A model generated the notes under the pieces. It was not told where the DNA came from. It did not search any database and worked only from the letters and a program-made list of their open reading frames with translations. From the NCBI GenBank assembly GCA_027365225.1, contig DAHXNV010000005.1:27004-91003 (forward strand): a stretch of DNA of 64,000 nt. Reading direction: 5' to 3'. Below, in pieces: positions 36,826 through 46,133 of this stretch; position 1 is the first letter of the stretch, and every line of letters starts with the position of its first letter. Made by a program: the position numbers and the translations under genes. This DNA comes from Gammaproteobacteria bacterium (GTDB lineage Bacteria; Pseudomonadota; Gammaproteobacteria; Steroidobacterales; Steroidobacteraceae).

Positions 36826-39414
36826 TCAAAGCCACTTCATCAGGCCCATGTCGTACTCGTGGGTCAGCAGCTCGTGCCAGGGATAAATGCGCACCTCGGA
36901 GGCGAATTGCCCACAGCCGGGCGGCTCGGCGTCGAGCTGGAACACCGCGGCGCCCCCGTCCCATGCTCCGGTCGGCTCCATCAGCGTGCGCCACTGGCCT
37001 GCCGGGGCCGGGGCGCCGAAAGAGCACAGCGGCGGGGGAGCGGTGGCGGTCTGCGGCAGGAGCCGGCGCGCGACGAACTCCACCCGCACGTCGCTCGGTT
37101 GCAATCCGGCCAGGCTCACCGCCACTTTCGCCCGCAGGCGCTGATCGCGGGTGATCTCGGCGGAGGCCGCTTCGATCAGGCGCAAATCAATACGGCTCCA
37201 GGCCTGGCGCACCCGCTGCTTCCACTCGGCCAGCCGCCGCGCCCCCGCGTACTGCTCGTGCGCCAGCCGCGCATACTGCTCGGTGGCCCGGCGGTAGAGC
37301 TTGTCGGTGTAATCGCGCAGCACCCTCTGCATGTTGAAGCGCGGCAGCACCGTGATCATCGCCTGCTTGGCGCGCCGCACCCACTCGGTCGAATATCCTT
37401 CCGGGCCGCGCTGGTAGTACAGGGGCACGACCTCCTCCTGCAGCGTGTGCAGGATCAGTTCCGCCTCGATCGAATCCCGCCGGCTCCAGTCCTGCACGTC
37501 CGTTGGCGGGATGCCCCAACCATTGCCGGTCATGCATCCCTCGGCCCACCAGCCGTCCAGGATGCTCAGGTTCAGGCAGCCGTTGATCGCGGCCTTGATG
37601 CCGGAGGTGCCGCTGGCCTCGAGCGGCGCGATCGGGTTGTTGAGCCACACGTCGACGCCCGAAACCAGCGAGCGGGCGAGCTGTAAGTCGTAGTCCTCGA
37701 GGAAGATGATCCGGCCGATGAACTCCGGCGAGGTCATGAGCTGGCGGATCTCGCGCAACATCTCCTTGCCCGGCTCATCGGCCGGATGCGCCTTGCCGGC
37801 GAACAGCAGCACAACGGGCCGCTGCGGGTCGTTGACCAGCCGGGCGAGACGGGCTCGATCACGCAGCAGAAGCGTCGCCCGCTTGTAGGTGGCGAAACGG
37901 CGGGCGAAGCCGATCGTGAGCACCTCGGGACGCGCCGGGTCGAGGAGTCGGGTGATGCGCGCCAGCTGCGCCAGGCTCAAGCCCTTGCGGGCGTATTCAC
38001 GCTCGAGCCGGGTGCGTACCGCGTCGAGCATCTTGGCCTTGACCGTCTGGGCGGTCTGCCAGAAACGCTCTTCCGGCACTGCCGCCAGCGTGGCCCAGAA
38101 GTCCCGATCGGTCAAGCGCTCGGTCCAGCCGGCTCCGAGCTCGGTGTCGAAGAATTCGCTCCACAGCCTGTGCAGGAACGTTGGGACATGCACGCCGTTG
38201 GTCACGAACCCGACCGGGTTGTCCTCGGGATCGACTTCTGGCCAGTGGTCGGCGCACAGCTCGGCGGAAACCTTGCCGTGGATGCGGCTGACCCCGTTGA
38301 TCTGCCGCGCGCCGTTCAGCGCCAGCCGGGTCATATTGAACATGCCCGGTACGGCCGGCGCGCGTCCCAGCTCGAGAAAGCGCTCCACGGGAATGTCGAG
38401 GTTGTTGATGAAGTCCTGGAAGTGCTCGAGGATCAGTCCGTGCCCGAACGCATCGTGCCCGGCGGATACCGGGGTATGCGTGGTGAACACGCACGCCGAT
38501 GCCGTGGCCTCCAGCGCCGCATCGAAGGGCAGTCCCAGGGCCTTGTGCTCGCGCACCAGTTCGAGGATCAGGAAGGCCGCGTGGCCCTCGTTCAAGTGCC
38601 AGACGCGGGGCGCGAGTCCGAGCGCGCGTAGCGCGCGCACGCCGCCGATGCCGAGGATCATCTCCTGGCGTACGCGGGTCGATTCGTCCCCGCCGTAGAG
38701 CCGCCGGGTGATGTCGCGATCGGAGGGCGCGTTCTCCGGGATGTTGGTATCGAGCAGATAAACCGGCACCCGGCCGGCCTGAGCCTTCCAGATGCGCGCC
38801 AGCACGTCCCGCCCGCCGATGCGCACGGAGACTGTCAGCCAGTTGCCGTCGCCGCCGCGCGCCGGCTCGACCGGCAGGTCGCGTGGGTTGCGGGCCTTGT
38901 AATCGGCGTGCTGCACGCCGTCGTCGTCGACCGATTGGGTGAAGTAGCCCTGTTCGTAGAGCAGCCCCACGGCCAGGAAATGCGCGCCGGCGTCGCTGGC
39001 GGCTTTGCAGTAGTCTCCGGCCAGTACGCCGAGGCCCCCCGAGTAGATCGGAAAGCTCTCGTGAAAGCCGTACTCGGCGCAGAAATAGGCGACCAGCGAC
39101 TCGTCGGCGCGGGGGCGCGCGGCAAGATAGTCATCCAGCCGCTGCATGACCGCTCGATAGCGCTCCAGGAACTGCGGGTCGCCGGCGGCTGCATCCAGGG
39201 CCCGCTGCGGCAGGCAGCGCAGGATCAGCCGCGGATTGCCGCCGGACTGGTTCCACAGCTCCGGGTCGAGGTCCTCGAACAGCGCCCGGGCTGGCCGGTG
39301 CCAGCTGAAGAACAGATTGGCGGCGAGCTCGGGCAGACGCGCCAGCGCCTCGGGAATGACTGGAACGACTTCAATCAAAGACTTGCGCATGAGATATGGA
39401 TCGGGAGCGGTCAT
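36826..39414 (-). CDS. glgP: alpha-glucan/glycogen phosphorylase (GT35, short type)
   Basis: An 862-residue GT35 enzyme releasing glucose-1-phosphate from alpha-1,4-glucan. It starts with the AELAANLFFSWHRPARALFEDLDPELW pattern of the alpha-glucan phosphorylase branch, has YSGGLGVLAGDYCKAASD and HLNEGHAAFLILEL, and the PLP-binding lysine in EASGTSGIKAAINGCLN. A second in-frame ATG eight codons in (MRKSLIEVV) is a possible alternative start. It is the first gene of the storage-polysaccharide operon; the promoter must lie in the 135-base gap to the divergent DUF192 gene. Confidence 0.94.
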   Translation of the reverse strand: MTAPDPYLMRKSLIEVVPVIPEALARLPELAANLFFSWHRPARALFEDLDPELWNQSGGNPRLILRCLPQRALDAAAGDPQFLERYRAVMQRLDDYLAARPRADESLVAYFCAEYGFHESFPIYSGGLGVLAGDYCKAASDAGAHFLAVGLLYEQGYFTQSVDDDGVQHADYKARNPRDLPVEPARGGDGNWLTVSVRIGGRDVLARIWKAQAGRVPVYLLDTNIPENAPSDRDITRRLYGGDESTRVRQEMILGIGGVRALRALGLAPRVWHLNEGHAAFLILELVREHKALGLPFDAALEATASACVFTTHTPVSAGHDAFGHGLILEHFQDFINNLDIPVERFLELGRAPAVPGMFNMTRLALNGARQINGVSRIHGKVSAELCADHWPEVDPEDNPVGFVTNGVHVPTFLHRLWSEFFDTELGAGWTERLTDRDFWATLAAVPEERFWQTAQTVKAKMLDAVRTRLEREYARKGLSLAQLARITRLLDPARPEVLTIGFARRFATYKRATLLLRDRARLARLVNDPQRPVVLLFAGKAHPADEPGKEMLREIRQLMTSPEFIGRIIFLEDYDLQLARSLVSGVDVWLNNPIAPLEASGTSGIKAAINGCLNLSILDGWWAEGCMTGNGWGIPPTDVQDWSRRDSIEAELILHTLQEEVVPLYYQRGPEGYSTEWVRRAKQAMITVLPRFNMQRVLRDYTDKLYRRATEQYARLAHEQYAGARRLAEWKQRVRQAWSRIDLRLIEAASAEITRDQRLRAKVAVSLAGLQPSDVRVEFVARRLLPQTATAPPPLCSFGAPAPAGQWRTLMEPTGAWDGGAAVFQLDAEPPGCGQFASEVRIYPWHELLTHEYDMGLMKWL

Positions 39415-39549
39415 AGACGGCGGAGTCTAGCCGCTTCGCGCCGGTGACGCGCGGCCGGGGTCGCGATTCCGAGGTCAGCGGCGGGGGGCGTACCGTTGCC
39501 AAGCGGTTTGCGTGTGCGACAATCGGCTCGACCGCGGGAGGGGCGAATC

Positions 39550-40053
39550 ATGCTCGACAGTGCGCGCATCATGCGATTCCGGTCGGCGCTGCCCGCAGCG
39601 GGGGCCTTGCTGGCGCTGGTCATCGGCAGCGCATCGGCGCAGCCGGTCCGGCTGGAGAATCTTGCGCATTTCCCCCGCGCCACGCTCACGATCGAGGCGG
39701 GCGGACATCGGTGCCGATTCCGCGTCTGGGTCGCCGATACCCCGGACCGTCAGGCGCAGGGACTGATGTTCGTGCGCGACTTGCCGCCCACCGAGGGCAT
39801 GCTGTTCCCGATGCGCCCGCCGCAGGTGGCGCTGTTCTGGATGGAAAACACGTACATCCCGCTCGACATGCTGTTCGTGGCGCCCGACGGGCGGATCGAG
39901 AAGATCGTCGCCAACGCCAAGCCCTTTTCGCTGATGACGATCTCCTCCGGCGTGCCGGTCGAGGCGGTCGTGGAGATCGGCGGCGGCGAGGCGCGCAAGC
40001 TCGGGCTCGCGGTCGGTCAGCGGGTGCGGTGGCAGCTGCCAGCCGCCGGTTGA
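39550..40053 (+). CDS. exported DUF192 protein
   Basis: A 167-residue protein with an N-terminal signal peptide (MLDSARIMRFRSALPAAGALLALVIGSASAQ) and a DUF192 beta-barrel domain: LMFVRDLPPTEGMLFPM, FWMENTYIPLDMLFV and the closing KLGLAVGQRV. The family is widespread and its function is unknown. Start 39550 has GGAGGGGCGAATC directly upstream; the track start at 39496 has no such site. Divergent from glgP. Confidence 0.88.
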   Translation: MLDSARIMRFRSALPAAGALLALVIGSASAQPVRLENLAHFPRATLTIEAGGHRCRFRVWVADTPDRQAQGLMFVRDLPPTEGMLFPMRPPQVALFWMENTYIPLDMLFVAPDGRIEKIVANAKPFSLMTISSGVPVEAVVEIGGGEARKLGLAVGQRVRWQLPAAG

Positions 40054-40474
40054 GGCGCTGTTAGATCCAACTGTCCGGTCGCTGCGGGCCCAGCCCGCGC
40101 GCCACGAAATCCCCTCTGTACTGCGCGCGAGGCCGTCCCTCGCCCTGCCTGCGCCGCACGGCGCGGTGCACTCGAGCCACATCCGAGGGTCGTTGCCGGC
40201 GGGGGTTCATGTGGTCGCGACCGCGTCGTCGGCATTGCCCGAGGTCAAATTTCCGTTGCTTTCCCGCAACGAATTGATGATAAAAATTGTGCCATGCCCG
40301 CAACAAAATTCATCGATTACCGGGTGCTGCGACGCCGAAGCGTGCCATCGAATCGCGGTTATGCGGTGAAGCGAGAGAAAAACGCGGTGAAATACCGGCA
40401 TAACGCATACGTGTTCATTGATCGCCACGGGCGCCCGGCCTTGCGCGGCGACCGAGCGGCCGGATGCCCGCCTG

Positions 40475-40502
40475 TTGCAGGTGTCCGACACCATGCTATA
40501 TT
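40475..40502 (+). promoter_or_regulatory. sigma-70-like promoter for the TonB-dependent receptor
   Basis: TTGCAG and TATATT are separated by 16 bases in otherwise GC-rich sequence, reading towards the receptor gene about 190 bases downstream. An inverted repeat overlaps the spacer and -10. Confidence 0.45.
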
Positions 40503-40509
40503 TCGGACA
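40482..40509. promoter_or_regulatory. 7-bp inverted repeat (putative operator) over the promoter
   Basis: TGTCCGA (40482-40488) and TCGGACA (40503-40509) are perfect inverted copies with a 14-base spacer; the half-sites lie in the promoter spacer and just past the -10 box. Position suggests a repressor site for the receptor gene. The regulator is not adjacent. Confidence 0.4.
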
Positions 40510-40698
40510 ACGGTGATAAAACCACAACGACATTCAATGTTCGTACACACCTGCCGCACGCGTTTTTTGATGAACGCTCCGATCCTGACCGGTGGGGGGC
40601 GCGGGTGCCTGCTGTCATGTGGTTCTTCTACATCACCAAAAGCATGAGCTGCGGACTCAGGTTCCGCGTCCAACTTTTCTTCTTGGGGAGATATTCGC

Positions 40699-43569
40699 AT
40701 GGCTAACAGGAATCCGAGCAGTCCGTCCGGGGGCAGGGCCGTTCGCAGTGCCGTAAGGCGCGCGCTGGCGATCGGCGCGATCGCCGCCATGGGGGCCGGC
40801 ACGCTGGCCGCGTATGCAACACCCGCGCCGTCGCCCAAGCCGAATGCAGCCGCTGCGCAAACCGGACCGGCGGCGCCGGCAGTCGCGGCATCCACGCCGT
40901 CCGCGCTGCAGACCATCGTGGTGACCGGCACCTTGATTCCGAGGCCGGAATCCCAGACCGCGGAAGCGATCACGATCGTCAAGGCGAGACATCTGCGCAA
41001 CCTGGGCGTGACCGACGTGGAGCAGGCGGTGGACCAGGTGACCGCCAATGTGGCCGCGCCGTTCAACATCGCCCAATCCGTCGGCCAGTTCACCGGTGGT
41101 GGCACCTACGCCAACCTGCGTGATTTGGGCATCGGTCGAACTCTGGTTCTGTTGGACGGCCATCGGTTGGCCAACAACGTCCAGGTTGGCAGCGGGGTCG
41201 ATCTGAGCGGCATTCCGTTTTCCGCCATCCAAAGCGTTCAGGTGCTGCGCGAAGGCGCCTCGGCGATCTACGGCTCGGATGCCATCGCGGGCGTGATCAA
41301 CTTCATCACCAAGCGGAGTTTCCAGGGTGCGGAGGCGAATGTCGACCTGAATGACCCGCAGGAAGCCGGCGGCAGCTCGGGCGAGGCCGACTTCACCTGG
41401 GGATACGGCAGCCTGGCGCGCAACGGCTATAACGTCATGATCACCGCGAGCTACAACAGGCAGAACAGCCTGCAGGCCTCCCAGCGCTCGTTCGCGGCCA
41501 CGGGATTCAATCCGGCCCTGGGACTGACCAACCTTAACGGACCGACGGGTACGTTTCCTGGAAGTTACACCGACGCCAACGGCAATCTCTGGCAGGTGGG
41601 CTACCCGCAATGCGCCGGCAATCCGCATCTGGCGGTGTATCAGGGCGCCCCATACCTCGGCGATTGCGAATACCTCTATTCGGCCGCGGTGGACCTGCTG
41701 CCGAAGTCGAGCGAAATGTCAGGGATGATCGCCTTCACCAAGATGCTTCCGGACAACAATACGTTGCGCCTGCAGTATTTCTATACCCGCTCGAAGGTGA
41801 CCGACTACGGTGGCCCGCAGACCTTCTCGTTTGAGATGACCCCGCAGGCCGACCCGACCTACTTCCCGACGGCCGCAGAGTCGACCTGTTTCAGCAATGT
41901 GAATACCGGCGGGACATGTACCGGGGCGCCGGACCTGACCCAACCAATCACGGTCGGCTGGACTGATCCGACCAACTACCGCTACTCCGGTGATATCAAT
42001 ACTGAGCAGCGTGTGCTGTTGACGTTCTCCGGTGATAACGACGGCTGGAACTACACCTCCAGTTTCAACTACAGCGTGAACAAGAACACGTCGGACGCCG
42101 ACGCGGGATATGCCAATTACGCCGTGCTTGCGCCCACCACCGACCCGGCCACCGGGAACCAGATCCTCAGCAATCTGATCAACCCATTCGGGCCGCAAAC
42201 CGCGGCCGGCAACGCGCTGATCAACAGCTCTTATCTGAACGGCCCGTATGCGGACGGTTCCCTGCAACACTGGGGCATCAGCGCGCACGCCAGCCACAGA
42301 TTGGGTGACGCGTTCCATTCCGGACACTCGGCGGTACTGGCGGTCGGTTTCGCGGCGCACGAGGACCGCATCAATTTTGCGACCACTCCGCTGGCGGTCC
42401 CGCTGTACGACGCGCTGTTCTATGCCCCGACATCGGTGACCGGCAGCCGCAACGACCAGGCGGTGTTCGCCGAGTTGTATGTGCCGATGAGCAGCCACTT
42501 CGAGGCTACAATTTCGGATCGCGAGGATCGGTACAGCGATTTCGGCTCGACCAACAACAGCAAGTTGGCCTTGCGGTATCAGCCGTCGCGCTATGTGACC
42601 TTCCGGGCAACGGCGTCTACGGGCTTCCGGGCGCCCACGCTGACTGATTTATATACTCCGGAGACCCTGGGCGCGACTGGGGGCACGATGGGTGCTTCGA
42701 ACCCCTTGTGTGGGACGGGCAGCAAGGAGTGGACCCCGACGGTTTGCAGCTCGCAAGGTCTGGGGTTGTTCGGCGGCAACCGGAAGCTGCAGCCGGAAAC
42801 GTCGCAGAACTTCGACTTCGGCATCATCGTCGAGCCGATCACCAACCTGGGCATTACGCTGGACTACTATCGGATCAACATCAACAACGCGCTGGGCGGC
42901 GTGCCGTTCGGCGCCATTTATGCGAATCCGAACGAGTTCAGCAGCGACATCGTCACGAACAGCGCAGGAACGCTCTCGACGGCTCCAAATGCCAACACGC
43001 AATGCCCGACGTACTCGGCGTCGACCTGCGGGTATGTGCTGCAGATCACGCAAAATACGGGCGGCATCACCACCGACGGCTTCGATCTGAGTGTCAAGTA
43101 CTTCAAGCAGACGCCCATCGGCACGTTCCGCTTCCATATGGACGGGACGCTGATCACACACTACCGACTGCAGGAGTACGACGGTGGCCCGCAGGTCGAT
43201 CTGTTGGGCTGGTACAACCAAGGCAATGAGCCGGCCATCCGCTGGCAGCACAACGCGACCATCGATTGGACCAACCCCTCCGGGCGTTGGGGCGCTGGGA
43301 TCGAGAACCACTTGCTGTCGTCCTATATCGATGAAAATCCGAATGCTGACGGTCAGCAGATCAAGGTGGGCACCCAGTCGACCTGGGATGTCTATGCGTC
43401 CTACCGGCCGATTCATGGATTGGATGTGCTGTTTGGAGTCCGGAACGTGTTCAACCAGATCCCGCCGTTCTCCAACCAGGTGGGCAACTGGCCGGCGGGC
43501 TACAACCCGATCTTCTCGAACCCATTGCTGCGGACCTTTTACCTCAATCTGAAATACAGGTTCTTTTGA
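40699..43569 (+). CDS. TonB-dependent outer-membrane receptor
   Basis: A 956-residue outer-membrane receptor. A signal peptide (about residues 1-38, ending near AAYA) is followed by a Pro/Ala linker, a TonB-box-like LQTIVVTGTLI, a plug domain (about 80-200: VLLDGHRLANN, IQSVQVLREGASAIYGSDAIAGVINFITK) and a 22-strand barrel ending in an aromatic residue (YLNLKYRFF). The plug lacks a signalling extension. The barrel has Thr/Asn/Gly-rich segments and several Cys pairs (TCFSNVNTGGTCTG), common in receptors of this group. It probably imports an iron chelate or a glycan; neighbours do not tell which. It is transcribed alone and ends at a strong hairpin pair. Confidence 0.93.
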   Translation: MANRNPSSPSGGRAVRSAVRRALAIGAIAAMGAGTLAAYATPAPSPKPNAAAAQTGPAAPAVAASTPSALQTIVVTGTLIPRPESQTAEAITIVKARHLRNLGVTDVEQAVDQVTANVAAPFNIAQSVGQFTGGGTYANLRDLGIGRTLVLLDGHRLANNVQVGSGVDLSGIPFSAIQSVQVLREGASAIYGSDAIAGVINFITKRSFQGAEANVDLNDPQEAGGSSGEADFTWGYGSLARNGYNVMITASYNRQNSLQASQRSFAATGFNPALGLTNLNGPTGTFPGSYTDANGNLWQVGYPQCAGNPHLAVYQGAPYLGDCEYLYSAAVDLLPKSSEMSGMIAFTKMLPDNNTLRLQYFYTRSKVTDYGGPQTFSFEMTPQADPTYFPTAAESTCFSNVNTGGTCTGAPDLTQPITVGWTDPTNYRYSGDINTEQRVLLTFSGDNDGWNYTSSFNYSVNKNTSDADAGYANYAVLAPTTDPATGNQILSNLINPFGPQTAAGNALINSSYLNGPYADGSLQHWGISAHASHRLGDAFHSGHSAVLAVGFAAHEDRINFATTPLAVPLYDALFYAPTSVTGSRNDQAVFAELYVPMSSHFEATISDREDRYSDFGSTNNSKLALRYQPSRYVTFRATASTGFRAPTLTDLYTPETLGATGGTMGASNPLCGTGSKEWTPTVCSSQGLGLFGGNRKLQPETSQNFDFGIIVEPITNLGITLDYYRININNALGGVPFGAIYANPNEFSSDIVTNSAGTLSTAPNANTQCPTYSASTCGYVLQITQNTGGITTDGFDLSVKYFKQTPIGTFRFHMDGTLITHYRLQEYDGGPQVDLLGWYNQGNEPAIRWQHNATIDWTNPSGRWGAGIENHLLSSYIDENPNADGQQIKVGTQSTWDVYASYRPIHGLDVLFGVRNVFNQIPPFSNQVGNWPAGYNPIFSNPLLRTFYLNLKYRFF

Positions 43570-43593
43570 TCCTGTCAGACGCTCCGGCGTTGT

Positions 43594-43624
43594 CCGGGCA
43601 CCCGTCGTTTCGGCGGGTGCCCGG
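43594..43624 (+). terminator. 11-bp hairpin after the receptor gene
   Basis: CCGGGCACCCG and CGGGTGCCCGG form a perfect 11-base stem with a nine-base loop, 24 bases after the stop. There is no T run, so it may be an mRNA-stabilising or first-stage terminator hairpin. Confidence 0.6.
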
Positions 43625-43687
43625 GCCGGACGGAGCGGGGCGTGTCCGCAGCGCTCCATCCCGCCTCGGTCACGCCGAGGATTGATT

Positions 43688-43716
43688 CAAAGCCCTGCCT
43701 TGCGCAGGGCTTTTTT
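43688..43716 (+). terminator. intrinsic terminator
   Basis: AGCCCTGC-cttgc-GCAGGGCT followed by six T residues (AA before the stem pairs with TT) is a textbook Rho-independent terminator, the clearest in the window. It separates the receptor gene from the protease gene. Confidence 0.88.
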
Positions 43717-43789
43717 ATGGCGGACCGCGGCGTGCCCACCGGGCGTATAGTGAGCATCCGAGTTCGGGTGAACGCGCCGGGGGTTCCGC

Positions 43790-44734
43790 ATGAATGCCCG
43801 CACCACGATGCTCTTGACTGCGGCGCTGCTGCCTACCCTGGCGTGGAGCGGCCCTGCGCCTGTGTCGCCCTCCAGGGGTCCTCTATCGACCGCTCGGACC
43901 CGGATCGTTCACGATCGGATCGTGGTGTCGGTGCGGATCGACAGCAAGGGTCCATTTCGGTTCCTGGTCGATACCGGCGCGAATGGCTCGATGGTCTCGC
44001 CGCGGTTGGTGAAGGCGCTGGGACTGGTTCCGGGCCCGGGCAAGCTCGAGCGGGTCGAGGGCGTCACCGGGACGCAACCCCTGCCCTGGGTGCTGATCCG
44101 GCGGCTGCGCGTGGGCCAAATCGTGAAAACCAACGTGCGCATGCCCATCTGCACCAGTCCGATCGTGACCCATCTCGATGGCATCCTCGGCATGGCGGGC
44201 TTCGGACCGGTGCGCATCGCGGTCGATTTCCGTCATGACCGGGTCGCGATCGACCGCTCGAGCCCCCGAATGCTGTGGGGCTTTCTCGATATTCACGCCC
44301 GCCGCACGCCGGGCGGTCTGTTGATGATCCCGGCGTGGGTCGGCGGGGTCCGCGTCGAGGCTGTGATCGATACCGGTTCGCCCGACACCTTGGGTAACTT
44401 TGCGCTGCGCAAGGCGTTGCTCGCCCGAGGCAGGCTGGGTGCGAGCATGCCGATCTACGGTGTCACGCGCCAGATTTCCCTCGGTGCCACGGCGGTGGCG
44501 CCCACCATGATCCTCGGGCCGGCCGAGATCGAGCACCTCCCGATCGTGTATTCGGACGTTCCGATTTTCAGGGAATGGCACCTCGAGTCCCGCCCGGCCG
44601 TGCTCATCGGCATGGATGTGCTCGGCAGCGTGGATACCCTGGTGCTCGATTATCCGCGCGCGCGGGTCTACATCCTGCCCGTGCCGCCCCCGGTCTCGAT
44701 GGCCGACGCCGATTTCGCCCTGCTCGGCGGCTGA
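43790..44734 (+). CDS. exported retropepsin-like aspartic protease
   Basis: A 314-residue protein with a signal peptide (MNARTTMLLTAALLPTLAWS) and two D-T-G triads: FLVDTGANGSMVS near residue 60 and AVIDTGSPDTLGN near 195, each followed by a hydrophobic strand (DGILGMAGF and LIGMDVLGSVDTLVLDY). This is the two-lobed arrangement of pepsin-type enzymes built from repeats that resemble bacterial retropepsin-like proteins. It is probably periplasmic or anchored in the outer membrane; substrate unknown. Independent transcription is indicated by the terminator upstream. Confidence 0.78.
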   Translation: MNARTTMLLTAALLPTLAWSGPAPVSPSRGPLSTARTRIVHDRIVVSVRIDSKGPFRFLVDTGANGSMVSPRLVKALGLVPGPGKLERVEGVTGTQPLPWVLIRRLRVGQIVKTNVRMPICTSPIVTHLDGILGMAGFGPVRIAVDFRHDRVAIDRSSPRMLWGFLDIHARRTPGGLLMIPAWVGGVRVEAVIDTGSPDTLGNFALRKALLARGRLGASMPIYGVTRQISLGATAVAPTMILGPAEIEHLPIVYSDVPIFREWHLESRPAVLIGMDVLGSVDTLVLDYPRARVYILPVPPPVSMADADFALLGG

Positions 44735-44868
44735 CGATCCCGCCGTCGGTCTCCGCTCGGCGCCTAGTCCCTGAACCTGCCGCGCGCGCCAAGGCCGGGA
44801 CTTCTCGCCGACTACCCGCTGCTTGGGGAGTTGCGGATGCCGCCGGCCGGCGCGGCGATGCCTGCGTC

Positions 44869-45543
44869 TTACAGAAACGTACGAATGACCCCGACCGAGA
44901 ACAGATCCGGATGGGAGCCGAATGCCGTCAGCCGGTCATACTCGGCCCGCACGGCCCAGTTGCCGACATTCCACTGCACGCCCGCGCCGGCCGCGAATCC
45001 CGTGTTGGTGCGGTTCAGAGCGAACGGAGACGTGGATACCGTCGAGCAAGTTCCGCTCGAAGTGCAGTCTTGCGCCGTGAACGTTCCATGCAGGTCGCTG
45101 GTGATCCGAGACACGCCGGCCTTCACGTACACGTCGATGAAGGGCTCGGGTATGGGCAGGTAGAACAAGGCGAAGGCCGCCTCACCGGTCTGCGACAGGT
45201 GCGCGCGCGCCGCTGCGGAAGTGCCGAGGTCCACGGGCGCAACCTGCCCGCCGCCGAGATCGAAATAATCGACCTCGAGGCCGAACATCTCGAGCCCGCG
45301 CACCCCGGCGGTGAGCTGAAAGCCCGAGTCGGAACGGTGGAAGGCCGACAGCGGATTGGAACCGGAAAACGGCAGGAAATTGGAGCCCTGCGCCTGCATA
45401 TGCGCGCGGACGTAGGCGGCGCCGGCGTAGACATTGAACAGATTGGTCGCGCGAGCCGGCAGGCTGTATGCCAGGGGCGCGGCGCCGAGCAGCGTCAGCA
45501 GCGCTCCACGGAAAGTACGAGTGAATACCCGATCCGACATCAT
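44869..45543 (-). CDS. outer-membrane beta-barrel protein
   Basis: A 224-residue protein with a signal peptide (FRGALLTLLGAAPLAYSLPARA) and alternating amphipathic strands ending in Phe-Leu (FSVGVIRTFL), like small OmpW/opacity-type barrels. A loop carries a Cys pair (QDCTSSGTCST). The start at 45543 (ATGATG) is placed by a GGAGGATCGCATC site; the track start at 45648 adds 35 residues in Arg-rich sequence. The gene is convergent with the protease gene. Exact family unknown. Confidence 0.72.
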   Translation of the reverse strand: MMSDRVFTRTFRGALLTLLGAAPLAYSLPARATNLFNVYAGAAYVRAHMQAQGSNFLPFSGSNPLSAFHRSDSGFQLTAGVRGLEMFGLEVDYFDLGGGQVAPVDLGTSAAARAHLSQTGEAAFALFYLPIPEPFIDVYVKAGVSRITSDLHGTFTAQDCTSSGTCSTVSTSPFALNRTNTGFAAGAGVQWNVGNWAVRAEYDRLTAFGSHPDLFSVGVIRTFL

Positions 45544-45933
45544 GATGCGATCCTCCATACAGCCATTCTTGCTGAAACGCACGTCGTCCAGGCCCGCATT
45601 CGCGTGCCTGTTGCAGTCGCGCCGCCGCGTGCTGCGGCTGGAGCGCATCCCACCTCAGAACAACGATTCGCGGCGCCTCGGGTTGACCACGCCTATCGCC
45701 AGGATCACCCGAACATCAGCCGCCCATTCACTGAATTGTACCATCCGCAATCCCGCTGTCTTTATGTTCCGACACCTGTGCGTGGCCGTCGGGTGTTGCG
45801 AAAAACGCCCGAGATCGCGCAAGATCCGACAAACCCCGGACGAGGTCACGGACCGCGCGCCAGGACCTCAGGTCGGACGTTCGTGGTTCCGTGGACAGAG
45901 TGAGTGGCAAGCAGACGGCGACTGGGAAACGTC
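45544..45933. other. 390-base gap, divergent promoter region
   Basis: No supported gene. Frames through it (for example the plus frame starting at 45434) show no known motifs. It must hold the promoter of the outer-membrane protein gene on the minus strand. I see no clear operator or strong promoter. Confidence 0.3.
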
Positions 45934-46131
45934 ATGAAAGCCGTATTCTGGACCATGTGTCTGGTGGCGTTATGGTCGGCGTCCGTGTCGGCGGCTGTGA
46001 AACCTTCAGCCGCCGGCACGCCCCGTGTCAGTCAAGCGCCTGCTTGCGTCTCCTTCCCATCCGCTGCCACGCTCCGGACAGCTGCAGCAGGCCCCGCGCG
46101 ACGAGCGGGCGGACGATCGCTGAGCCGGTAG
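45934..46131 (+). CDS. small ORF with signal peptide, probably truncated
   Basis: A 65-residue ORF from ATG 45934 whose first 20 residues (MKAVFWTMCLVALWSASVSA) form a good signal peptide. The remainder (Ala/Pro/Arg-rich, one Cys) has no recognisable fold and runs into the PIN-domain pseudogene. It may be the broken start of a secreted protein gene whose 3' part was lost when the TA/IS zone formed. Confidence 0.35.
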   Translation: MKAVFWTMCLVALWSASVSAAVKPSAAGTPRVSQAPACVSFPSAATLRTAAAGPARRAGGRSLSR

Positions 46132-46133
46132 CG

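Larger units (their letters stand above)
40054..40698. other. 645-base gap upstream of the TonB-dependent receptor
   Basis: No credible gene is present; frames here lack family motifs. Base composition falls clearly between about 40230 and 40560 (AT-rich runs such as ttgatgataaaaattg), unlike the flanking genes. It contains the promoter and inverted repeat described separately at 40475-40509 and ends with TTGGGGAGAT, the ribosome-binding site of the receptor gene. The roughly 190-base untranslated leader after the promoter is long. Confidence 0.5.
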
